Origin: Oscillospiraceae bacterium | Lineage (GTDB): Bacteria > Bacillota_A > Clostridia > Oscillospirales > Oscillospiraceae | Length of the DNA stretch: 9,211 nt | Assembly (NCBI GenBank): GCA_017481325.1 | Contig: JAFUPG010000050.1 | Span: 1 to 9,211 of the forward strand | Direction: 5' to 3' | Part shown: positions 1 to 5,460 of the stretch, piece after piece | Layout: each line of letters begins with the position of its first letter | Numbering within the stretch: the first letter of the stretch is position 1 | Notes under the pieces: generated by a model | What the model was told of the DNA's origin: nothing | Databases searched by the model: none | What the model saw: only the letters and a program-made list of their open reading frames with translations | Made by a program: the position numbers and the translations under genes

Positions 1-390
1 CACGGGAGCCGTGGCAATCTCATGGGAGGAAGCGACGACTTGAAAAGACCCTCGACATAAGAACGAACCGACAATCCACCTTCCCATGTCATTGCGAGGC
101 TCCCCACGGGAGCCGTGGCAATCTCATGGGAGGAAGCGACGACCTGAAAAGACCCTCGACATAGGAACGAACCGCCACCCACCCCCCCATGTCATTGCGA
201 GACTCCCCACAGGAGCCGTGGCAATCTCATGGGAGGAAGCGACGACATGAAAAGACCCTCGACATAGGCACGAACCGCCACCCACCCCCCATGTCATTGC
301 GAGGCTCCCCACGGGAGCCGTGGCAATCTCATGGGAGGAAGCAACGACTTGAAAAGACCCTCGACATAGGAACGAGCCGCCACCCACCCT
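1..390. repeat. Direct tandem array, four units of about 103 bp
   Basis: Four head-to-tail copies are visible. The marker CACGGGAGCC (one copy reads CACAGGAGCC) starts at 1, 105, 208 and 310, giving periods of 104, 103 and 102 bp. The first copy is cut by the window edge, and the last diverges after about 388 (CCACCCTTCG). Each full unit contains GTCATTGCGAG, then GGCTCCC-CAC-GGGAGCC, then GTGGCAATCTC. This folds as a nested hairpin: ATTGC/GCAAT outside and a 7-bp stem with a 3-nt loop inside. A conserved linker with GGAGGAAGCGACGAC and AAAGACCCTCGACATA follows. Because the linkers are as conserved as the palindromes, this is a satellite-like array and not CRISPR. No credible gene lies in 1-556: open frames across the array exist only because the period is near a multiple of three. 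The function is unknown; it resembles intergenic palindromic (REP/MITE-like) repeats. Confidence 0.9.
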
Positions 391-434
391 TCGAATTCGC
401 CGAAGCGGCTTCTATATGGGGGGAAAGCGTGCAA

Positions 435-473
435 GATTGCCACGTCAGGGCTTCGCCCCTTCCTCGCAATGAC
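435..473 (-). repeat. Diverged inverted copy of the palindromic repeat core
   Basis: Read on the minus strand, this segment begins GTCATTGCGAGG and ends CGTGGCAATC, the same ends as the core of the tandem units at 86-124, 189-227 and 291-329. The interior differs: here it holds AGGGC-TTC-GCCCCT (plus strand) in place of GGCTCCC-CAC-GGGAGCC. It therefore looks like a separate member of one repeat family with conserved ends and an exchangeable inner hairpin, lying in inverted orientation 45 bp beyond the tandem array. It lies about 85 bp upstream of the cysteine desulfurase start. The rest of the interval to 556 shows no convincing promoter; CATAAT at 487-492 is a possible -10 box without a good -35. 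Confidence 0.75.
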
Positions 474-556
474 AAAGAAGATACTGCATAATTCTGTTGG
501 AAAGCGAACTGCACGAGAGTCAAAAAAAACGAAAAGACTGATTTAGGAGCATAACC

Positions 557-1672
557 ATGATCTACTTCGACAATGCCGCCACAACGAAGCCTTGTCCTGA
601 GGCCGTGGAGGCGATTCAGTATGGCTTGACGGAGCTCTGGGGCAATCCCAGCGCTCAGTATCATTTTGGCGTGGAGACCGCCCGTGCTCTGCGGCAGGCT
701 CGCCAGAGCGTGGCCGAGGCTCTGGGCGCTCCCACGGACAAGGTCTATTTCACCTCCGGCGGCACCGAGGCCGACAACTGGGCCATCTATGCCGCCGCCG
801 AGCGCCTGGGCAAGCGGGGCAAGCACATGATCACCAGTGCCATCGAGCACTCCGCCGTCCGTAAGCCCCTGGCCAAACTGGAGGCCCAGGGCTTTGAGGT
901 GACCTATCTGCAGCCCGATGCCCAGGGTCGCATTACCCTGGAGGCGCTGTCCAAGGCGCTGCGGCCGGACACCATTTTCGTCAGCATCATGATGGTCAAC
1001 AACGAGACCGGTGCTGTGATGCCCATTGAGAAAATGGCAAAACTGGTGCACAGCCGCTGCCCCAATGCCCTGTTTCACACCGATGCCGTCCAGGGCTTTA
1101 TGAAAGTTCCCTTCCGTGCCTCCACCCTGGGTGCGGATCTCATCTCCGTCTCCGGCCACAAGGTCCATGCCACCAAGGGCATCGGCGCTCTTTACAGCAA
1201 GGGCAGCCTCCCCGGCCTGCTCCTGGGCGGCGGTCAGGAGGGCGGTCTCCGCAGCGGCACGGAGAACATCCCCATGATCCTGGGCTTCGCCGCCGCCTGC
1301 CAAAAGGGTCTCAAGGAGCGCACAGCCTCCATCGCCCATCAGAACGCCCTGAAAACCCGTCTGCAGCAGGGGCTGGCGGAAATTCCCGGTGTCAGCCTCA
1401 TCGGCGCCCAGGAAGCGCCCCATATTGTCAATATGGCGGTGGCCGGCCTGCGCTCTCAGGGTCTGCTCAACGGCCTGCAGGAGCAGGGGATCTGCGTATC
1501 TGCCGGCTCGGCCTGCAGCAAGGGGCATCGCAGCCACGTTTTGGAGGCCATGGGGGTAGACCCCGTCCTCATTGACGGCTCCATCCGCATCTCCCTCTGC
1601 GGCGAGAGCACCCCGGAGGAGGTAGAGACCTTCCTGTCCGCCCTCCCCAAGGTCATAGATTCCCTCCGCTGA
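557..1672 (+). CDS. Cysteine desulfurase (NifS/IscS-like, PLP-dependent)
   Basis: A cytoplasmic class V aminotransferase-fold enzyme that removes sulfur from L-cysteine, giving alanine and an enzyme persulfide for Fe-S clusters or thiolated tRNA. The 371 residues carry the family landmarks in order: YFDNAATT (3-10), TSGGTEADN (66-74), His98 in the SAIEHSA stretch that stacks on PLP, NNETGAV (148-154), Asp176 in HTDAVQ, the Schiff-base lysine Lys202 in SGHK, the Arg-containing RSGTENI (232-238) and the catalytic Cys320 in SAGSACSKG. The length is slightly under the usual 380-400. AGGAG at 545-549 sits 7 nt before the ATG, which fixes the start. No iscU, nifU, iscR or thiI lies beside it; it is flanked by the repeat array and a convergent dapF, so the sulfur acceptor cannot be read from context. 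The general function is secure, the subfamily (nifS, iscS or a tRNA-thiolation partner) is not. Confidence 0.95.
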   Translation: MIYFDNAATTKPCPEAVEAIQYGLTELWGNPSAQYHFGVETARALRQARQSVAEALGAPTDKVYFTSGGTEADNWAIYAAAERLGKRGKHMITSAIEHSAVRKPLAKLEAQGFEVTYLQPDAQGRITLEALSKALRPDTIFVSIMMVNNETGAVMPIEKMAKLVHSRCPNALFHTDAVQGFMKVPFRASTLGADLISVSGHKVHATKGIGALYSKGSLPGLLLGGGQEGGLRSGTENIPMILGFAAACQKGLKERTASIAHQNALKTRLQQGLAEIPGVSLIGAQEAPHIVNMAVAGLRSQGLLNGLQEQGICVSAGSACSKGHRSHVLEAMGVDPVLIDGSIRISLCGESTPEEVETFLSALPKVIDSLR

Positions 1673-1683
1673 GCCCAAATAAC

Positions 1684-1717
1684 AAGAGGTTCCGCTGTAC
1701 ACACAGCGGAACCTCTT
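1684..1717. terminator. Bidirectional terminator hairpin between convergent genes
   Basis: A perfect 15-bp stem (AAGAGGTTCCGCTGT with its exact complement) closes a 4-nt ACAC loop. It begins 11 nt after the desulfurase stop and ends 7 nt before the dapF stop on the other strand. The flanks are moderately T-rich in both directions (AATTTACTTATT rightward, GTTATTT leftward), with no long T run. Position between two convergent genes and the perfect stem make a shared terminator the simplest reading. Confidence 0.8.
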
Positions 1718-1724
1718 AATTTAC

Positions 1725-2501
1725 TTATTCCAGAGGAATTTCCTCGGCGGGGCCTGTGAGGAAGAGGCTCGGAGGGTCCGATTTCTCTTTTTCCACGTCC
1801 ACCCACAAGGTGCCGCCCGGACAGTCCACCCGGGTGTGAGCGCCGCTGACCTTGCCCAAAAGGGTCAGCGCCAGCACCGTTGCGCCGGTGCCTGTGCCGC
1901 AGGCCAGGGTAAAATCCTCCACGCCCCGTTCGTAGGTCAGCAAATCCATGCAGTTGTCACCGGTCAGGCGGTAAAAATTCACATTGGCCCCCTTGGGAAA
2001 CCGGGGGTCATAGCGCAGCTTCCGTGCATAGTCCCGGAGCGCCTCCCGGCTCAGATCCGAGGGCAGAGGCAACACCGCATGGGGATGGCCGGGCTCGCCC
2101 AGCTCGATATAGCTCAGCTCCTCCGACGTTTCCATAAGGCTGGGGCTGTTGAGGCGGATGCGGTAGAGATCCGCCTTCATCCGCAGGCCGGTAATGATCC
2201 CCGAGGCGGTTTCGATGGTCTGAATGTCCTCGGAAAGGCCGTTGTCGTAGCAATAGCGGCACACACAGCGGGCGCCGTTACCGCACATCTCCGCCGCAGA
2301 GCCGTCGGAATTGAAAAACAGCATGCGGCAATCGGCCTTGTCGCTCTCCCGCAGAACGATGAGGCCGTCAGCGCCGTACTGCCCCTTGCGGTCGCAGTAA
2401 TACCGGGCCAGAACGGGCAGACGGTCGTCGGAAATGCTGACATCAAAATCCTCCAGCAGGATAAAATCATTGCCTGCGCCTACCATTTTGTGAATGCTCA
2501 T
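1725..2501 (-). CDS. dapF: Diaminopimelate epimerase
   Basis: Interconverts LL- and meso-2,6-diaminopimelate without a cofactor, the step before lysine and the source of meso-DAP for peptidoglycan. With the chosen start the protein is 258 residues (the family is usually about 270-280). It shows the N-terminal GAGNDF (8-13), the first catalytic cysteine Cys73 in EMCGNGARC, GHPHAV (138-143) and the second catalytic cysteine Cys201 in ACGTGTGA, so both halves of the two-base mechanism are present. The frame stays open 47 codons further upstream, but that extension lies inside thrC and is not family-like; MSIHKMVGAGNDF is the expected N terminus. The ATG overlaps the thrC stop as ATGA (2501-2498), which implies translational coupling. 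GGAGAGG lies 11 nt upstream and GGTGG only 3 nt upstream. It is co-transcribed with thrC and ends at the hairpin at 1684-1717. Confidence 0.95.
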   Translation of the reverse strand: MSIHKMVGAGNDFILLEDFDVSISDDRLPVLARYYCDRKGQYGADGLIVLRESDKADCRMLFFNSDGSAAEMCGNGARCVCRYCYDNGLSEDIQTIETASGIITGLRMKADLYRIRLNSPSLMETSEELSYIELGEPGHPHAVLPLPSDLSREALRDYARKLRYDPRFPKGANVNFYRLTGDNCMDLLTYERGVEDFTLACGTGTGATVLALTLLGKVSGAHTRVDCPGGTLWVDVEKEKSDPPSLFLTGPAEEIPLE

Positions 2502-3946
2502 TTTCCACCGATCCTCTCCATAACAAAGTTGCGCATCTCTTCCTTGGGGATGCAATGGCGATGAAGCTCCGGTTTCTTCTCCAAGGTGGCCAGTCCGTGG
2601 GGGATGGGGATTTGGCTCACCTCGTTCACACGGTACATGCACTGGTACTCGTCGTCATCGGGGAACTCGCCCAGAGCGGAGAGCACCGCCGTGGGGAATT
2701 TGTAAGGCGAGGCCGTGGAGAGCACCACCATATGATCCCCGGGCTTCTGATGCTCCTTCATGACCTTCCAGGCCACGGCGGTGTGGGTGTCCAGCAGATA
2801 GCCGTCCCGTCGCCAGACCCGGCAGATGGTCTCTTTGGTCTCCTCCTCGCTGCAGCAGCCCCAGGCGAAGTTGGCATGGAGCTTCTCCAGCAGCTGGGGC
2901 GAGACGGTGTAATAGCCCTTCTCCTTCAGATCCCGCATGTAGCCTGCCACCTCTTCTTCGTCCCGGCAGAGGTACCACAGCAGCCGCTCCAGATTGCTGG
3001 ACACCAGAATGTCCATGGAGGGGGAGATGGTGCGATGGAAGGGGCGGCGGCGGTCATAGGTGCCGGTAGCCAGGAACTCCGTCAGCACGTCGTTGCAGTT
3101 GGAGGCGCAGATCAGCCGTCCCACAGGCAGACCCATCTGCTTGGCGATATAGCCGGCCAAAATGTTGCCGAAATTGCCCGTAGGCACCACAAAATCCACC
3201 TTGGTGCCGAAATCGATGCGCTCCAGCTCGATCATCTGGCGATAAGCGGTGAAATAATAGACCACCTGCGGCGCCAGCCGGCCGATGTTGATGGAGTTTG
3301 CCGAGGACAGCCGGACACCGCAGCCCGGTTCAATGCCCTGGGCGAAGATCTCCTTGACCCCGGTCTGGGTGTCGTCGAAATTGCCCTCCACGGCGCAGAC
3401 GCAGACATTGCCGCCCTCCTGAGAGACCATCTGCTTGCGCTGAACGGCAGACACACCGCCATCGGGGTAGAACACAATGATCTCCGTGCCGGGAACGTCC
3501 CGGAAGCCCTCCAGCGCAGCCTTGCCCGTGTCGCCGGAGGTGGCGGTGAGGATCAGAATTTTATCCGTCACACCCTCCTGCTCCCGGGCGGCGGTGATCA
3601 GCTGGGGCAGCATGGACAGCGCCACGTCCTTAAAGGCCGAGGTGGGGCCCCGGAACAGCTCCAGCACAAAATCATAGCCCGCCACACGAACGGGCGTCAG
3701 ATCCTCCGTCTCAAATTTGTCGGTGTAGGCCCTGTGCACCAGCTCCTCCATATTCCGGAAATCCGGCAGCAGGAACTGCAACACCCTGGTTGCCATCTCC
3801 AGCGTGGGCAGGAAGAGGACATCCTTCCAGGGGAAACCCTCCAGCGCCCCGGTGACGTAAAGGCCGCCATCCGGCGCCAAGCCCTGCAAAACCGCCTGGG
3901 TGGAGCTGGCCTTGATTTCCCTGTTTCTCGTGCTTTGATAATACAT
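2498..3946 (-). CDS. thrC: Threonine synthase (PLP-dependent)
   Basis: Converts O-phospho-L-homoserine to L-threonine plus phosphate, the last step of the threonine branch. The 482 residues match the longer, E. coli/yeast-type threonine synthases. Visible landmarks are the N-terminal YYQSTRN, the family-specific ASSTQAVLQGLAPDGGLYV region (13-31), the PLP lysine Lys106 in PTSAFKD (101-107), ATSGDTGKAA (135-144) and the phosphate-binding glycine loop PTGNFGN (255-261). The ATG at 3946 has AGGTGA 6 nt upstream, which fixes the start. It is the first gene of a leftward pair with dapF (4-bp ATGA overlap) and diverges from hom across a 115-bp spacer. thrB, which would supply its substrate, is not in the window. 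Confidence 0.96.
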   Translation of the reverse strand: MYYQSTRNREIKASSTQAVLQGLAPDGGLYVTGALEGFPWKDVLFLPTLEMATRVLQFLLPDFRNMEELVHRAYTDKFETEDLTPVRVAGYDFVLELFRGPTSAFKDVALSMLPQLITAAREQEGVTDKILILTATSGDTGKAALEGFRDVPGTEIIVFYPDGGVSAVQRKQMVSQEGGNVCVCAVEGNFDDTQTGVKEIFAQGIEPGCGVRLSSANSINIGRLAPQVVYYFTAYRQMIELERIDFGTKVDFVVPTGNFGNILAGYIAKQMGLPVGRLICASNCNDVLTEFLATGTYDRRRPFHRTISPSMDILVSSNLERLLWYLCRDEEEVAGYMRDLKEKGYYTVSPQLLEKLHANFAWGCCSEEETKETICRVWRRDGYLLDTHTAVAWKVMKEHQKPGDHMVVLSTASPYKFPTAVLSALGEFPDDDEYQCMYRVNEVSQIPIPHGLATLEKKPELHRHCIPKEEMRNFVMERIGGK

Positions 3947-3968
3947 AAAAAATCACCTGTCTTTTTTC

Positions 3969-3997
3969 TTGCGTTTTTTCTATTCTTATGATATACT
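3969..3997 (+). promoter_or_regulatory. Candidate hom promoter (extended -10)
   Basis: TATACT at 3992-3997 matches the -10 consensus at 5 of 6 positions and is preceded by TGA (an extended -10, TG at 3989-3990). TTGCGT at 3969-3974 is a weak -35 with the ideal 17-bp spacer. Transcription would start near 4004, about 58 nt before the hom ATG. Its -10 overlaps that of the leftward thrC promoter. Confidence 0.5.
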
Positions 3998-4016
3998 GTT
4001 TTCCAGAAAAATGCAA
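3988..4016 (-). promoter_or_regulatory. Candidate thrC-dapF promoter
   Basis: On the minus strand, TTGCAT (4016-4011) and TATCAT (3993-3988; 5 of 6 to the -10 consensus) are separated by exactly 17 bp. Transcription would start near 3981, about 35 nt before the thrC ATG. The -35 match is weak (3 of 6), so the call is tentative. Confidence 0.4.
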
Positions 4017-4041
4017 GTGTTTTTCTTATATAGACACTTGC
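4013..4041. promoter_or_regulatory. Inverted repeat in the hom leader, possible operator or hairpin
   Basis: GCAAGTGT (4013-4020) and ACACTTGC (4034-4041) form a perfect 8-bp inverted repeat with a 13-nt spacer. It lies downstream of the predicted hom start point and covers part of the thrC -35. It ends 6 nt before the hom ribosome binding site AGGAAGG (4048-4054). It could be a protein operator affecting both promoters, or a leader hairpin next to the ribosome binding site. No T run follows, so it is not a terminator. Confidence 0.45.
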
Positions 4042-4061
4042 CCACGAAGGAAGGCCGAATT

Positions 4062-5219
4062 ATGAAGTATAACAAGCCCATGAATATTGCCCTGTTAGGT
4101 TTAGGAACGGTTGGTTACGGTGTATATGAATTTATCCGCAGCCGAACAGACATGCGTGTTGCCTGCGCCATGAGTCTAGTGGTTCCCGAGGACGTGACCT
4201 GTCCCATTGTGAAAGATATCAAAGAAATTTGGGCAGATGACGCCATCGACACCGTAGTCGAGGTCATCGGCGGCCTGCACCCGGCCTACGAGTGGGTGAA
4301 GGGCTCTCTGGAGGCGGGCAAAAACGTGATCACCGCCAACAAGCTGCTCATCGCCGCTCATTATAAGGAGCTGGTCTCCCTGGCCAAGGAGAAGGGCGTT
4401 GCCCTGCGCTGCACCGCTGCAGCCGGCGGCGGCATCCCCTGGCTCACCAGCCTGAAGCGCTGCGCCGAGCAGGAGCCCGTAATCCGCATCAGCGGCATCA
4501 TGAACGGCACCACCAATTTTATCTTAGACACCATGCACACCACCGGCGGCAGCTTTGACAGCGCTCTGGCCGAGGCACAGCGGCTGGGCTATGCCGAGTT
4601 CGACCCCACCGACGACCTCAACGGTGCCGACATCCGCCGCAAGCTGGTGATCTCCTCCAATATCGGCTACGGCTGCGTCATCGACGAGAAGGAGGTGGCC
4701 ACGGAGGGCATTGAGCACATCACCGGCGAGGACATCGCTGCCTTCCGCTCTATGGGCAGAGTTTGCAAGCTCATCGCCGCCTCCCGCAAGCTGGATCACT
4801 CTGTGGCAGCCTATATCGAGCCTGCCCTGGTGCCCCCCTCCATGCCCGAGTCCGCCATCCCCACCAATTATAACCTGATCTCCCTCACCGGCCAGCACAT
4901 TGGCAAACAGAGCTTCTACGGCCAGGGCGCAGGACGCTACCCCACCGCATATAATGTTCTGCAGGACTGTGTTGACGTGAGCCAGGGCATCTCCGGCTTC
5001 TACACCGACCGCCTGGAGGAGGCTCATGTGGACAATTCCACGGTCTACCGCCACTATTATGTCCGCACCAAGGGCAATGACAGCTGGCTCAGCGCCCGGA
5101 CGGAGCAGATTCTGCCCAACGGTGTGATCACCGAGGCGGTGTCCGTCAGCGAGATCCACGCCTGGGCAAAGCAGCGCCGGGAAACCGACCCCGATTGCTT
5201 CATCGCCTCTCTGCGGTAA
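4062..5219 (+). CDS. hom: Homoserine dehydrogenase, form without a canonical ACT domain
   Basis: Reduces aspartate semialdehyde to homoserine with NAD(P)H, committing carbon to threonine and methionine. The 385-residue protein has an N-terminal Rossmann fold with GLGTVGYG (13-20), VIGG (68-71) and TANK (91-94), then AAAGGGIP (119-126) and the core NGTTNFIL (148-155). Catalytic residues are in place: Glu179, Asp190 and Lys194 in GYAEFDPTDD...GADIRRK keep the spacing of the yeast enzyme triad (208/219/223). GQGAGRYPTA (287-296) matches the family GxGAGxxPTA. Common bacterial forms of about 430 residues end in an ACT regulatory domain; here only a 60-residue tail follows HYYVRT (331-336) and no clear ACT signature is seen. 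AGGAAGG at 4048-4054, 7 nt before the ATG, supports this start over an in-frame ATG at 3969, which lies within the promoter. It heads the rightward hom-lysC-asd group. Confidence 0.94.
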   Translation: MKYNKPMNIALLGLGTVGYGVYEFIRSRTDMRVACAMSLVVPEDVTCPIVKDIKEIWADDAIDTVVEVIGGLHPAYEWVKGSLEAGKNVITANKLLIAAHYKELVSLAKEKGVALRCTAAAGGGIPWLTSLKRCAEQEPVIRISGIMNGTTNFILDTMHTTGGSFDSALAEAQRLGYAEFDPTDDLNGADIRRKLVISSNIGYGCVIDEKEVATEGIEHITGEDIAAFRSMGRVCKLIAASRKLDHSVAAYIEPALVPPSMPESAIPTNYNLISLTGQHIGKQSFYGQGAGRYPTAYNVLQDCVDVSQGISGFYTDRLEEAHVDNSTVYRHYYVRTKGNDSWLSARTEQILPNGVITEAVSVSEIHAWAKQRRETDPDCFIASLR

Positions 5220-5235
5220 GGCAGCCGTTACGCAG

Positions 5236-5407
5236 ATAAACGGAAATTTATCTTAGGAACTAATAACTAACGACTAATAGTGAATAACTGAGGTATCGGC
5301 TACGCCGATGAATTAAAATCCGTGCCGGAGGCACACCTCAGTTCTTAGTTATTAGCTATTCGTTATTAGTTCGCAGCATTAAGATGCTGCGGTAAATTTC
5401 CGTTTAT
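5236..5407. mobile_element. MITE-like palindromic element between hom and lysC
   Basis: The ends are perfect 15-bp terminal inverted repeats (ATAAACGGAAATTTA at 5236-5250, its complement at 5393-5407). Inside them, 38-nt arms (GAACTAATAACTAA... at 5257-5294, complement at 5335-5371) pair at roughly 80 percent. The arms are built from degenerate heptamers (TAACTAA, CGACTAA, TAGTGAA, TAACTGA). The apex carries two small hairpins, ATCGGC-TAC-GCCGAT (5295-5309) and GTGCC-GGA-GGCAC (5322-5334). The right arm holds an extra hairpin, GCAGCAT-TAAG-ATGCTGC (5373-5390), that the left arm lacks. There is no coding capacity, and stop codons are frequent. The element fills nearly all of the hom-lysC gap (5220-5460). 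No clear target duplication is visible. It may act as a processing or attenuation site between the two genes. Confidence 0.8.
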
Positions 5408-5460
5408 ACCGCAAGCACCATACTACTACGAGATATTCCATTAAGGAGAAAATACACCCT

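Larger units (their letters stand above)
3947..4061. promoter_or_regulatory. Divergent control region between thrC and hom
   Basis: This AT-rich 115-bp spacer carries the start signals for both arms of the cluster. Besides the two promoter candidates listed separately, it contains a palindrome TTTTC-CA-GAAAA at 3999-4010. That palindrome falls at the predicted hom start point and inside the thrC promoter spacer. The spacer leaves only about 35 nt of leader for thrC and about 57 nt for hom, too short for a lysine riboswitch or a T-box. Control by a DNA-binding repressor is therefore more plausible than a leader RNA switch, but no known operator is recognised. Confidence 0.55.

Noticed and set aside
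1..390. CRISPR array.
   Set aside because: The whole 103-bp period is conserved, including the would-be spacers, and there are no cas genes.
124..491. Open frames on both strands across the tandem repeats, giving internally repetitive peptides.
   Set aside because: They merely translate the roughly 103-bp repeat units. There are no ribosome sites and no protein-like composition.
329..1702. Long minus-strand frame (457 codons) opposite the cysteine desulfurase.
   Set aside because: It is the antisense shadow of a GC-rich gene. The plus strand encodes a complete enzyme with all catalytic motifs.
2502..2642. N-terminal extension of dapF by 47 codons.
   Set aside because: It lies inside thrC, is not family-like, and the ATGA overlap at 2498-2501 offers the expected N terminus.
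2555..3991. Long plus-strand frame (478 codons) opposite thrC.
   Set aside because: It is an antisense shadow with His-, Gln- and Gly-rich low-information sequence. thrC is unambiguous on the minus strand.
3998..4011. CodY box in the hom-thrC spacer.
   Set aside because: TTTTC-CA-GAAAA resembles the CodY consensus, but the half-sites are separated by two bases instead of one and the flanks do not match.
3969..4061. N-terminal extension of hom starting at an ATG at 3969.
   Set aside because: It would translate the promoter and ribosome site region. MKYNKPMNIALLGLG after AGGAAGG is the normal N terminus.
5220..5460. Lysine riboswitch (L box) ahead of lysC.
   Set aside because: The interval is almost entirely filled by the MITE-like palindrome; no L-box conserved segments are visible.
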